A stretch of 64,000 bases of DNA, taken from contig OY756957.1 of assembly GCA_963580455.1 (NCBI GenBank), positions 32,208,501 through 32,272,500 of the forward strand. The letters run 5' to 3'. The notes below the pieces were generated by a model that saw only the letters and a program-made list of their open reading frames with translations, searched no databases and was not told where the DNA came from. Within the stretch, counting starts at the first letter, position 1. Each line of letters starts with the position of its first letter. Positions 48,598 to 60,690 of the stretch are shown here, piece by piece. Origin of the DNA: Euonymus europaeus (taxonomy: Eukaryota > Streptophyta > Magnoliopsida > Celastrales > Celastraceae). The translations under genes were made by a program, and so were the position numbers.

Positions 48598-49981
48598 TAG
48601 CCGCGAAATGTGGTTTCGTTACGTAAACGGTTTTATGAATATCCGTTGACTCCGAGTTCTGAATTCGGTGATTTTTAGCTTGATTTCACACTACTTTTCG
48701 AGCTCTACGATCCTGGCATTTCGGATTTTGATTTCAGAACTCGTGGCTAGTTGGTCTCGTTTCACCTAGTCAGCCGCGAAATGTGGTTTCTTTAAGTAAA
48801 CGGTTTTATGAATATCCGTTGACTCCGAGTTCTGAATTCGGCGATTTTTAGCTTGATTTCACACTACTTTTCGAGCTCTACGATCCTGGCGTTTCGGATT
48901 TTGATTTCAGAACTCGTGGCTAGTTGGTCTCGTTTCACCTAGTCAGCCGCGAAATGTGGTTTCTTTAAGTAAACGGTTTTATGAATATCCGTTGACTCCG
49001 AGTTCTGTATTCGGTGATTTTTAGCTTGATTTCAAACTACTTTTCGAGCTCTACGATCCTGGCGTTTCGGATTTTGATTTCAGAACTCGTGGCTAGTTGG
49101 TCTCGTTTCACCTATTTGGCCGCGAAATGTGGTTTCTTTACGTAAACGGTTTTATGAATATCCGTTGACTCCGAGTTCTGAATTCGGTGATTTTTAGCTT
49201 GATTTCACACTACTTTTCGAGCTCTACGATCCTGGCGTTTCGGATTTTGATTTCAGATCTCGTGGCTAGTTGGTCTCGTTTCACCTAGTCAGCCGCGAAA
49301 TGTGGTTTCTTTAAGTAAACGGTTTTATGAATATCCGTTGACTCCGAGTTCTGAATTCGGTGATTTTTAGCTTGATTTCACACTACTTTTCGAGCTCTAC
49401 GATCCTGGCATTTCGGATTTTGATTTCAGAACTCGTGGCTAGTTGGTCTCATTTCACCTATTTAGCCGCGAAATGTGGTTTCTTTACGTAAACGGTTTTA
49501 TGAATATCCGTTGACTCCGAGTTCTGAATTCGGTGATTTTTAGCTTGATTTCACACTACTTTTCGAGCTCTACGATCCTGGCGTTTCGGATTTTGATTTC
49601 AGAACTCGTGGCTAGTTGGTCTCGTTTCACCTAGTCAGCCGCGAAATGTGGTTTCTTTAAGTAAACGGTTTTATGAATATCCGTTGACTCCGAGTTCTGA
49701 ATTCGGTGATTTTTAGCTTGATTTCACACTACTTTTCGAGCTCTACGATCCTGGCATTTCGGATTTTGATTTCAGAACTCGTGGCTAGTTGGTCTCGTTT
49801 CACCTAGTTAGCCGCGAAATGTGGTTTCTTTACGTAAACAGTTTTATGAATATCCGTTGACTCCGAGTTCTGAATTCGGTGATTTTTAGCTTGATTTCAC
49901 ACTACTTTTCGAGCTCTACAATACTGGCGTTTCGGATTTTTATTTCAGAACTCGTGGATAGTAGGTCTAGTTTCACCTAGT
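48598..49981 (+). repeat. Zone 8: second 8-monomer tandem duplication (1,384 bp), copy 2
   Basis: GTTTCGTTACG near 48,615, CTGTATTCGG near 49,006, CCTATTTGGCC near 49,113 and TTCAGATCTCG near 49,255 reproduce copy 1. By eye this is one of the closest pairs in the window. Confidence 0.88.
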
Positions 49982-50335
49982 TAGCCGCGAAATGTGGTTT
50001 CTTTACGTAAACGGTTTTATGAATATCCGTTGACTCCGAGTTCTGAATTCGGTGATTTTTAGCTTGATTTCACACTACTTTTCGAGCTCTACAATCCTGG
50101 CTTTTCGGATTTTTATTTCAGAACTCGTGGATAGTAGGTCTAGTTTCACCTAGTTAGCCGCGAAATGTGGTTTCTTTACGTAAACGGTTTTATGAATATC
50201 CGTTGACTCCGAGTTCTGAATTCGGTGATTTTTAGCTTGATTTCACACTACTTTTCGAGCTCTACAATCCTGGCTTTTCGGATTTTTATTTCAGAACTCG
50301 TGGATAGTAGGTCTCGTTTCACCTAGTTAGCCGCG
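49900..50335 (+). repeat. Local single-monomer triplication
   Basis: Consecutive monomers share CAATACTGG or CAATCCTGG, GGATTTTTATTTC, GGATAGTAGGTC and, in two of them, the rare TCTAGTTTCACC. CTGGCTTTTCGG appears in the second and third. This is the only clear place where one monomer type is repeated back to back, so unit-level as well as block-level copying has occurred. Confidence 0.75.
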
Positions 50336-53300
50336 AAATGTGGTTTCTTTACGTAAACGGTTTTATGAATATCCGTTGACTCCGAGTTCTGAATTCGGTG
50401 ATTTTTAGCTTGATTTCACACTACTTTTCGAGCTCTACGATCCTGGCGTTTCGGATTTTGATTTCAGAACTCGTGGCTAGTTGGTCTCGTTTCACCTAGT
50501 CAGCCGCGAAATGTGGTTTCTTTAAGTAAACGGTTTTATGAATATCCGTTGACTCCGAGTTCTGAATTCGGCGATTTTTAGCTTGATTTCACACTACTTT
50601 TCGAGCTCTACGATCCTGGCATTTCGGATTTTGATTTCAGAACTCGTGGCTAGTTGGTCTCGTTTCACCTAGTTAGCCGCGAAATGTGGTTTCTTTACGT
50701 AAACAGTTTTATGAATATCCGTTGACTCCGAGTTCTGAATTCGGTGATTTTTAGCTTGATTTCACACTACTTTTCGAGCTCTACAATCCTGGCGTTTCGG
50801 ATTTTTATTTCCGAACTCGTGGATAGTAGGTCTCGTTTCACCTAGTCAGTCGCGAAATGTGGTTTCTTTACGTAAACGGTTTTATGAATATCCGTTGACT
50901 CCGAGTTCTGAATTCGGTGATTTTTAGCTTGATTTCACACTACTTTTCGAGCTCTACGATCCTGGCGTTTCGGATTTTGATTTCAGAACTCGTGGCTAGT
51001 TGGTCTCGTTTCACCTTGTTAGCCGCGAAATGTGCTTTCTTTACGTAAACGGTTTTATGAATATCCGTTGACTCCGAGTTCTGAATTCGGTGATTTTTAG
51101 CTTGATTTCACACTACATTTCGAGCTCTACGATCCTGGCATTTCGGATTTTGATTTCAAAACTCGTGGCTAGTTGGTCTCGTTTCACCTATTTAGCCGCG
51201 AAATGTGGTTTCTTTACGTAAACGGTTTTATGAATATCCGTTGACTCCGAGTTCTGAATTTGGTGATTTTTAGCTTGATTTCACACTACTTTTCGAGCTC
51301 TACGATCCTGGCGTTTCGGATTTTGATTTCAGAACTCGTGCCTAGTTGGTCTCGTTTCACCTAGTCAGCCGCGAAATGTGGTTTCTTTAAGTAAACGGTT
51401 TTATGAATATCCGTTGACTCCGAGTTCTGAATTCGGTGATTTTTAGCTTGATTTCACACTACTTTTCGAGCTCTACGATCCTGGCGTTTCGGATTTTGAT
51501 TTCAGAACTCGTGGCTAGTTGGTCTCGTTTCACCTATTTAGCCGCGAAATGTGGTTTCTTTACGTAAACGGTTTTATGAATATCCGTTGACTCCGAGTTC
51601 TGAATTCGGTGATTTTTAGCTTGATTTCACACTACTTTTCGAGCTCTACGATCCTGGCGTTTCGGATTTTGATTTCAGAACTCGTGGCTAGTTGGTCTCG
51701 TTTCACCTAGTCAGCCGCGAAATGTGGTTTCTTTAAGTAAACGGTTTTATGAATATCCGTTGACTCCGAGTTCTGAATTCGGTGATTTTTAGATTGATTT
51801 CACACTACTTTTCGAGCTCTACGATCCTGGCGTTTCGGATTTTGATTTCAGAACTCGTGGCTAGTTGGTCTCGTTTCACCTATTTAGCCGCGAAATGTGG
51901 TTTCTTTAAGTAAACGGTTTTATGAATATCCGTTGACTCCGAGTTCTGAATTCGGTGATTTTTAGCTTGATTTCACACTACTTTTCGAGCTCTACGATCC
52001 TGGCATTTCGGATTTTGATTTCAGAACCCGTGGCTAGTTGGTCTCGTTTCTTCTAGTTGGCCGCGAAATGTGGTTTCTTTACGTAAACAGTTTTATGAAT
52101 ATCCTTTGACTCCGAGTTCTGAATTCGGTGATTTTTAGCTTGATTTCACACTACTTTTCGAGCTCTACAATCCTGGCATTTCGGATTTTGATTTCAGAAC
52201 TCGTGGCTAGTTGGTCTCGTTTCACCTAGTTAGCCGCGAAATGTGGTTTCTTTACGTAAACAGTTTTATGAATATCCGTTGACTCCGAATTCGGTGATTT
52301 TTAGCTTGATTTCACACTAATTTTCGGGCTCTACAATCCTGGCGTTTCGGATTTTTATTTCAGAACTCGTGGCTAGTTGGTCTCGTTTCACCTATTTAGC
52401 CGCGAAATGTGGTTTCTTTACGTAAACGGTTTTATGAATATCCTTTGACTCCGAGTTCTGAATTCGGTGATTTTTAGCTTGATTTCACACTACTTTTGGA
52501 GCTCTACGATCATGGCGTTTCGGATTTTTATTTCAGAACTCGTGGCTAGTAGGTCTCGTTTCACCTAGTTAGCCGCGAAATGTGGTTTCTTTACGTAAAC
52601 AGTTTTATGAATATCCTTTGACTCCGAGTTCTGAATTCGGTGATTTTTAGCTTGATTTCACACTACTTTTCGCGCTCTACAATCCTGGTCTTTTGGATTT
52701 TGATTTCAGAACTCGTGGCTAGTTGGTCTCGTTTCACCTATTTAGCCGCGAAATGTGTTTTCTTTACGTAAACGGTTTTAGGAATATCCGTTGACTCCGA
52801 GTTCTGAATTCGGTGGTTTTTAGCTTGATTTCACACTAATTTTCGATCTCTACAATCCTGGCATTTCGGATTTTGATTTCAGAACTCGTGGCTAGTAGGT
52901 CTCGATTCATCTATTTAGCTGCGAAATGTGGTTTCTTTACGTAAGTGGTTTTATGAATATCCGTTGACTCCGAGTTCTGAATTCGGTGATTTTTAGCTTG
53001 ATTTCACACTACTTTTCGAGCTCTACGATCCTGGAGTTTCAGATTTTGACTTCAGAACTGGTGGCTAGTTGGTCTTGTTTCAACTAGTTAGCCGCGAAAT
53101 GTGGTTTCTTTACGTAAACAGTTTTATGAATATCCTTTGACTCCGAGTTCTGAATTCGGTGATTTTTAGCTTGATTTCACACTACTTTTCGAGCTCTACA
53201 ATCCTGGCATTTCGGATTTTGATTTCAGAACTCGTGGCTAGTTGGTCTCGTTTCACCTAGTTAGCCGCGAAATGTGGTTTCTTTACGTAAACAGTTTTAT

Positions 53301-53889
53301 GAATATCCGTTGACTCCGAGTTCTGAATTCGGTGATTTTTAGCTTGATTTCACACTAATTTTCGAGCTCTACAATCCTGGCGTTTCGGATTTTTATTTCA
53401 GAACTCGTGGCTAGTTGGTCTCGTTTCACCTATTTAGCCGCGAAATGTGGTTTCTTTACGTAAACGGTTTTATGAATATCCTTTGACTCCGAGTTCTGTA
53501 TTCGGTGATTTTTAGCTTGATTTCACACTACTTTTCGAGCTCTACAATCCAGGCGTTTCGGATTTTGATTTCAGAACTCGTGGCTAGTAGGTCTCGTTTC
53601 ACCTAGTTAGCCGCGAAATGTGGTTTCTTTACGTAAACGGTTTTATGAATATCCGATGACTCCGAGTTCTGAATTCGGTGATTTTTAGCTTGATTTCACA
53701 CTACTTTTTGAGCTCTACGATCCTGGCATTTCGGATTTTGATTTCAGAACTCGTGGCTAGTGTTTCTCGTTTCACCTAGTTAGCCGCGAAATGTGGTTTC
53801 TTTACGTAAACGGTTTTAGGAATATCCGTTGACTCCGAGTTCTGAATTCGGTGATTTTTAGCTTGATTTCACACTACTTTTCGAGCTCT
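50336..53889 (+). repeat. End of zone 8 and mixed zone 9
   Basis: TTTAAGTAAAC monomers continue to about 51,910 and then disappear. From about 52,060 the monomers carry CCTTTGACTCC, GTAAACAGTTTT and CAATCCTGGCATTTC instead. Odd changes include TTACGTAAGTGG near 52,941 and TTTCTTCTAGTTGG near 52,050. The first 166-bp monomer lies at 52,236-52,401. No non-satellite DNA is present. Confidence 0.78.
52236..52401 (+). repeat. 166-bp monomer with a 7-bp deletion, first case
   Basis: CCGAGTTCTGAATTCGG is shortened to CCGAATTCGG, a loss of GTTCTGA between two GA dinucleotides. The spacing of GCGAAATG from 52,236 to 52,402 is 166 bp, confirming the loss. The surrounding bases read TTGACTCCG, unlike the two later cases, so this is either a separate event or an earlier state of the same lineage. 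Confidence 0.92.
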
Positions 53890-56477
53890 ACGATCCTGGT
53901 GTTTCGGATTTTGATTTCAGAACTCGTGGCTAGTAGGTCTCGTTTCACCTAGTTAGCCGCGAAATGTGGTTTCTTTACGTAAACAGTTTTATGAATATCC
54001 TTTGACTCCGAGTTCTGAATTCGGTGATTTTTAGCTTGATTTCACACTACTTTTCGAGCTCTACGATCCTGGCATTTCCGATTTTGATTTCAGAACTCGT
54101 GGCTAGTTGGTCTCGTTTCAACTAGTTAGCCGCGAAATGTGGTTTCTTTACGTAAACGGTTTTAGGAATATCGGTTGACTCCGAGTTCTGAATTCGGTGA
54201 TTTTTAGCTTGATTTCACACTACTTTTCGAGCTCTACGATCCTGTCGTTTCGGATTTTGATTTCAGAACTCGTGGCTAGTTGGTCTCGTTTCACCTAGTT
54301 AGCCGCGAAATGTGGTTTCTTTACGTAAACAGTTTTATGAATATCCGTTGAATCCGAATTCGGTGATTTTTAGCTTGATTTCACACTAATTTTCGAGCTC
54401 TACAATCCTGGCGTTTCGGATTTTTATTTCAGAACTCGTGGCTAGTTGGCCTCGTTTCACCTATTTAGCCGCGAAATGTGGTTTCTTTACGTAAACGGTT
54501 TTATGAATATCCTTTGACTCCGAGTTCTGAATTCGGTGATTTTTAGCTTGATTTCACACTACTTTTCGAGCTCTACAATCCTGGCATTTCGGATTTTGAT
54601 TTCAAAACTCGTGGCTAGTTGGTCTCGTTTCACCTAGTTAGCCGCGAAATGTGGTTTCTTTACGTAAACAGTTTTATGAATATCCTTTGACTCCGAGTTC
54701 TGAATTCGGTGATTTTTAGCTTGATTTCACACTACTTTTCGAGCTCTACAATCCTGGCATTTCGGATTTTGATTTCAGAACTCGTGGCTAGTTGGTCTCG
54801 TTTCACCTAGTTAGCCGCGAAATGTGGTTTCTTTACGTAAACAGTTTTATGAATATCCGTTGACTCCGAGTTCTGAATTCGGTGATTTTTAGCTTGATTT
54901 CACACTAATTTTCGAGCTCTACAATCCTGGCGTTTCGGATTTTTATTTCAGAACTCGTGGCTAGTTGGTCTCGTTTCACCTATTTAGCCGCGAAATGTGG
55001 TTTCTTTACGTAAACGGTTTTATGAATATCCTTTGACTCCGAGTTCTGTATTCGGTGATTTTTAGCTTGATTTCACACTACTTTTCGAGCTCTACAATCC
55101 TGGCGTTTCGGATTTTGATTTCAGAACTCGTGGTTAGTAGGTCTCGTTTCACCTAATTAGCCGCGAAATGTGGTTTCTTTACGTAAACGGTTTTATGAAT
55201 ATCCGATGACTCCGAGTTCTGAATTCGGTGATTTTTAGCTTGATTTCACACTACTTTTTGAGCTCTACGATCCTGGCATTTCGGATTTTGATTTCAGAAC
55301 TCGTGGCTAGTGTTTCTCGTTTCACCTAGTTAGCCGCGAAATGTGGTTTCTTTACGTAAACGGTTTTAGGAATATCCGTTGACTCCGAGTTCTGAATTCG
55401 GTGATTTTTAGCTTGATTTCACACTACTTTTCGAGCTCTACGATCCTGGTGTTTCGGATTTTGATTTCAGAACTCGTGACTAGTAGGTCTCGTTTCACCT
55501 AGTTAGCCGCGAAATGTGGTTTCTTTACGTAAACGGTTTTATGAATATCCGATGACTCCGAGTTCTGAATTCGGTGATTTTTAGCTTGATTTCACACCCC
55601 TTTTCGAGCTCTACGATCCTGCCATTTCGGATTTTGATTTCAGAACTCGTGGCTAGTTGGTCTCGTTTCACCTATTTAGCCGCGAAATGTGCTTTCTTTA
55701 CGTAAACGGTTTTATGAATATCTGTTGACTCCGAGTTCTGAATTCGGTGATTTTTAGCTTGATTTCACACTACTTTTCGAGCTCTACAATCCTGGTGTTT
55801 CGGATTTTGATTTCAGAACTCGTGGCTAGTTGGTCTCGTTTCACCTATTTAGCCGCGAAATGTGCTTTCTTTACGTAAACGGTTTTATGAATATCTGGTG
55901 ACTCCGAGTTCTGAATTCGGTGATTTTTAGCTTGATTTCACACTACTTTTCGAGCTCTACAATCCTGGTCCTTTGGATTTTTATTTCAGAACTCGTGGCT
56001 AGTTGGTCTCGTTTCACCTATTTAGCCGCGAAATGTGTTTTCTTTACGTAAACTGTTTTAGGAATATCCGTTGACTTCGTGTTCTGAATTCGGTGATTTT
56101 TAGTTTGATTTCACACTACTTTTTGAGCTCTACGATCCTGGCGTTTCGGATTTTGATTTCAGAACTCGTGGCTAGTGTTTCTCGTTTCACCTAGTTAGCC
56201 GCGAAATGTGGTTTCTTTACGTAAACGGTTTTATGAATATCCGTTGACTCCGAGTTCTGAATTCGGTGATTTTTAGGTTGATTTCACACTACTTTTTGAG
56301 CTCTACGATCCTGGCGTTTCGGATTTTGATTTCAGAACTCGTGGCTAGTGTTTCTCGTTTCACCTAGTTAGCCGCGAAATGTGGTTTCTTTACGTAAACG
56401 GTTTTAGGAATATCCGTTGACTCCGAGTTCTGAATTCGGTGATTTTTAGCTTGATTTCACACTACTTTTCGAGCTCT
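53890..56477 (+). repeat. 15-monomer tandem duplication (2,588 bp), copy 1
   Basis: Marked by CATTTCCGATTTTG, ATCGGTTGACTCC, the 166-bp monomer at 54,305-54,470, GTTGGCCTCG, CTGTATTCGG, CCGATGACTCC, CACACCCCTTTTCG (55,593), CTGGTCCTTTGG and TTGACTTCGTG. All recur at +2,588, which is 15 x 173 minus 7. An inner offset of nine monomers links it to 53,100-53,890. Confidence 0.9.
54305..54470 (+). repeat. 166-bp monomer with a 7-bp deletion, second case
   Basis: Same GTTCTGA loss as at 52,236 but preceded by TTGAATCCG, a C-to-A change not in the first case. The distance to the next GCGAAATG is 166 bp. It lies inside the 15-monomer block and was copied with it. Confidence 0.92.
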
Positions 56478-59065
56478 ACGATCCTGGTGTTTCGGATTTT
56501 GATTTCAGAACTCGTGGCTAGTAGGTCTCGTTTCACCTAGTTAGCCGCGAAATGTGGTTTCTTTACGTAAACAGTTTTATGAATATCCTTTGACTCCGAG
56601 TTCTGAATTCGGTGATTTTTAGCTTGATTTCACACTACTTTTCGAGCTCTACGATCCTGGCATTTCCGATTTTGATTTCAGAACTCGTGGCTAGTTGGTC
56701 TCGTTTCAACTAGTTAGCCGCGAAATGTGGTTTCTTTACGTAAACGGTTTTAGGAATATCGGTTGACTCCGAGTTCTGAATTCGGTGATTTTTAGCTTGA
56801 TTTCACACTACTTTTCGAGCTCTACGATCCTGTCGTTTCGGATTTTGATTTCAGAACTCGTGGCTAGTTGGTCTCGTTTCACCTAGTTAGCCGCGAAATG
56901 TGGTTTCTTTACGTAAACAGTTTTATGAATATCCGTTGAATCCGAATTCGGTGATTTTTAGCTTGATTTCACACTAATTTTCGAGCTCTACAATCCTGGC
57001 GTTTCGGATTTTTATTTCAGAACTCGTGGCTAGTTGGCCTCGTTTCACCTATTTAGCCGCGAAATGTGGTTTCTTTACGTAAACGGTTTTATGAATATCC
57101 TTTGACTCCGAGTTCTGAATTCGGTGATTTTTAGCTTGATTTCACACTACTTTTCGAGCTCTACAATCCTGGCATTTCGGATTTTGATTTCAAAACTCGT
57201 GGCTAGTTGGTCTCGTTTCACCTAGTTAGCCGCGAAATGTGGTTTCTTTACGTAAACAGTTTTATGAATATCCTTTGACTCCGAGTTCTGAATTCGGTGA
57301 TTTTTAGCTTGATTTCACACTACTTTTCGAGCTCTACAATCCTGGCATTTCGGATTTTGATTTCAGAACTCGTGGCTAGTTGGTCTCGTTTCACCTAGTT
57401 AGCCGCGAAATGTGGTTTCTTTACGTAAACAGTTTTATGAATATCCGTTGACTCCGAGTTCTGAATTCGGTGATTTTTAGCTTGATTTCACACTAATTTT
57501 CGAGCTCTACAATCCTGGCGTTTCGGATTTTTATTTCAGAACTCGTGGCTAGTTGGTCTCGTTTCACCTATTTAGCCGCGAAATGTGGTTTCTTTACGTA
57601 AACGGTTTTATGAATATCCTTTGACTCCGAGTTCTGTATTCGGTGATTTTTAGCTTGATTTCACACTACTTTTCGAGCTCTACAATCCTGGCGTTTCGGA
57701 TTTTGATTTCAGAACTCGTGGTTAGTAGGTCTCGTTTCACCTAATTAGCCGCGAAATGTGGTTTCTTTACGTAAACGGTTTTATGAATATCCGATGACTC
57801 CGAGTTCTGAATTCGGTGATTTTTAGCTTGATTTCACACTACTTTTTGAGCTCTACGATCCTGGCATTTCGGATTTTGATTTCAGAACTCGTGGCTAGTG
57901 TTTCTCGTTTCACCTAGTTAGCCGCGAAATGTGGTTTCTTTACGTAAACGGTTTTAGGAATATCCGTTGACTCCGAGTTCTGAATTCGGTGATTTTTAGC
58001 TTGATTTCACACTACTTTTCGAGCTCTACGATCCTGGTGTTTCGGATTTTGATTTCAGAACTCGTGACTAGTAGGTCTCGTTTCACCTAGTTAGCCGCGA
58101 AATGTGGTTTCTTTACGTAAACGGTTTTATGAATATCCGATGACTCCGAGTTCTGAATTCGGTGATTTTTAGCTTGATTTCACACCCCTTTTCGAGCTCT
58201 ACGATCCTGCCATTTCGGATTTTGATTTCAGAACTCGTGGCTAGTTGGTCTCGTTTCACCTATTTAGCCGCGAAATGTGCTTTCTTTACGTAAACGGTTT
58301 TATGAATATCTGTTGACTCCGAGTTCTGAATTCGGTGATTTTTAGCTTGATTTCACACTACTTTTCGAGCTCTACAATCCTGGTGTTTCGGATTTTGATT
58401 TCAGAACTCGTGGCTAGTTGGTCTCGTTTCACCTATTTAGCCGCGAAATGTGCTTTCTTTACGTAAACGGTTTTATGAATATCTGGTGACTCCGAGTTCT
58501 GAATTCGGTGATTTTTAGCTTGATTTCACACTACTTTTCGAGCTCTACAATCCTGGTCCTTTGGATTTTTATTTCAGAACTCGTGGCTAGTTGGTCTCGT
58601 TTCACCTATTTAGCCGCGAAATGTGTTTTCTTTACGTAAACTGTTTTAGGAATATCCGTTGACTTCGTGTTCTGAATTCGGTGATTTTTAGTTTGATTTC
58701 ACACTACTTTTTGAGCTCTACGATCCTGGCGTTTCGGATTTTGATTTCAGAACTCGTGGCTAGTGTTTCTCGTTTCACCTAGTTAGCCGCGAAATGTGGT
58801 TTCTTTACGTAAACGGTTTTATGAATATCCGTTGACTCCGAGTTCTGAATTCGGTGATTTTTAGGTTGATTTCACACTACTTTTTGAGCTCTACGATCCT
58901 GGCGTTTCGGATTTTGATTTCAGAACTCGTGGCTAGTGTTTCTCGTTTCACCTAGTTAGCCGCGAAATGTGGTTTCTTTACGTAAACGGTTTTAGGAATA
59001 TCCGTTGACTCCGAGTTCTGAATTCGGTGATTTTTAGCTTGATTTCACACTACTTTTCGAGCTCT
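56478..59065 (+). repeat. 15-monomer tandem duplication (2,588 bp), copy 2
   Basis: Follows copy 1 marker by marker: ATCGGTTGACTCC near 56,758, the 166-bp monomer at 56,893-57,058, CACACCCCTTTTCG at 58,181, CTGGTCCTTTGG near 58,554, TTGACTTCGTG near 58,661. I found almost no differences by eye. The match ends at about 59,070, where CTGGTGTTTCGG is replaced by CTGGCGTTTCGG. Confidence 0.9.
56893..57058 (+). repeat. 166-bp monomer with a 7-bp deletion, third case
   Basis: Identical in type to the 54,305 monomer, including TTGAATCCG, and 2,588 bp from it. It is a copy by duplication, not an independent deletion. Confidence 0.92.
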
Positions 59066-59652
59066 ACGATCCTGGCGTTTCGGATTTTGATTTCAGAACT
59101 CGTGGCTAGTAGGTCTCGTTTCACCTAGTTAGCCGCGAAATGTGGTTTCTTTACGTAAACGGTTTTATGAATATCCGTTGACTCCGAGTTCTGAATTCGG
59201 TGATTTTTAGCTTGATTTCACACCCCTTTTCGAGCTCTACAATCCTGAAGTTTCGGATTTTGATTTCAGAACTCGTGGCTAGTAGGCCTTGTTTCACCTA
59301 GTTAGCCGCGAAATGTGCTTTCTTTACGTAAACGTTTTTATGAATATCCGTTGACTCCGAGTTCTGAATTCGTTGATTTTTAGCTTGATTTCACACTACT
59401 TTTCGAGCTCTACAATCCTGGCGTTTCGGATTTTGATTTCAGAACTCGTGGCTAATAGGTCTTGTTTCACCTTGTTAGCCGGGAATATGGTTTCTTTAAG
59501 TAAACGGTTTTATGAATATCCGTTGACTCCGAGTTCTGAATTCTGTGATTTTTAGCTTGATTTCACACTCCTTTTCGAGCTCTACAATCCTGGAGTTTCG
59601 GATTTTGATTTCAGAACTCGTGGCTAGTAGGTCTCGTTTCACCTAGTTAGCC
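59066..59652 (+). repeat. Transition monomers before zone 12
   Basis: A few monomers with CACACCCCTTTTCG, GTAGGCCTTG or ATAGGTCTTG, and ACGTTTTTATG. The monomer at 59,481-59,652 is 172 bp, with GCCGGGAATATGG in place of GCCGCGAAATGTGG. Nothing but satellite is seen. Confidence 0.75.
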
Positions 59653-60690
59653 GCGAAATGTGGTTTCTTTACGTAAACGGTTTTATGAATATCCGCTGAC
59701 TCCGAGATCTGAATTCGGTGATTTTTAGCTTGATTTCACACTACATTTCATGCTCTACAATCCTGGAGTTTCGGATTTTGATTTCAGAACTCGTAGCTAG
59801 TAGGTCTCGTTTCACCTAGTTAGCCGCAAAATGTGGTTTCTTTACATAAACGGTTTTATGAATATCCGTTTACTCCGAGTTCTGAATTCGGTGATTTTTA
59901 GCTTGATTTCACACTACGTTTCATGCTCTACAATCCTGGAGTTTCGGATTTTGATTTCAGAACTCGTGGCTAGTAGGTCTCGTTTCACCTAGTTAGCCGC
60001 GAAATGTGGTCTCTTTACGTAAACGGTTTTATGAATATCCGTTTACTCCGAGTTCTGAATTCTGTGATTTTTAGCTTGATTTCACACTACGTTTCATGCT
60101 CTACAATCCTGGCGTTTTGGATTTTGATTTCAGAACTCGTGGCTAGTAGGTCTCGTTTCACCTAGTTAGCCACGAAATGTGGTTTCTTTACGTAAACGGT
60201 TTTATGAATATCCGTTTACTCCGACTTCTGAATTCTGTGATTTTTAGCTTGATTTCACACTACGTTTCATGCTCTACAATCTTGGCATTTCGGATTTTGA
60301 TTTCAGAACTCGTGGCTAGTAGGTCTCGTTTCATCTAGTTAGCCGCGAAATGTGGTTTCTTTACGGAAACGGTTTTATGAATATCCGTTGACTCCGAGTT
60401 CTGAATTCTGTGATTTTTAGCTTGATTTCACACTGCTTTTCGAGCTCTACAATCCTGGAGTTTCGGTTTTCGATTTCAGAACTTGTGGCTAGTAGGTCTC
60501 GTTTCATCTAGTTAGCCGCGAAATGTGGTTTCTTTACGTAAACGGTTTTATGAATATCCATTGACTCCGAGTTCTGAATTCGGTGATTTTTAGCTTGATT
60601 TCACACTCCTTTTCGAGCTCTAAAATCCTGGAGTTTCGGATTTTGATTTTAGAACTCGTGGCTAGTAGGTCTCGTTTCACCTAGTTAGCC
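59653..60690 (+). repeat. Zone 12: degenerate six-monomer version of the 8-mer HOR
   Basis: Monomers resemble types 4, 5, 6, 7, a hybrid, and 8 of the unit that follows, in that order. ACATTTCATGCTC or ACGTTTCATGCTC occurs near 59,740, 59,918, 60,090 and 60,260, and TGGTCTCTTTACG near 60,007. The monomer at 60,345 joins ACGGAAACGG (types 3 and 4) to CACTGCTTTTCG and GGTTTTCGATTTC (type 2), so it looks recombinant. Confidence 0.75.

Noticed and set aside
59373..59555. Open frame of 60 codons
   Set aside because: It is satellite read-through. It begins at TTG rather than ATG and stays open because of local changes (CTAATAGG, CCTTGTTAG) and a 1-bp deletion near 59,481 that shifts the frame. It resembles the other satellite frame because both read the same monomer.
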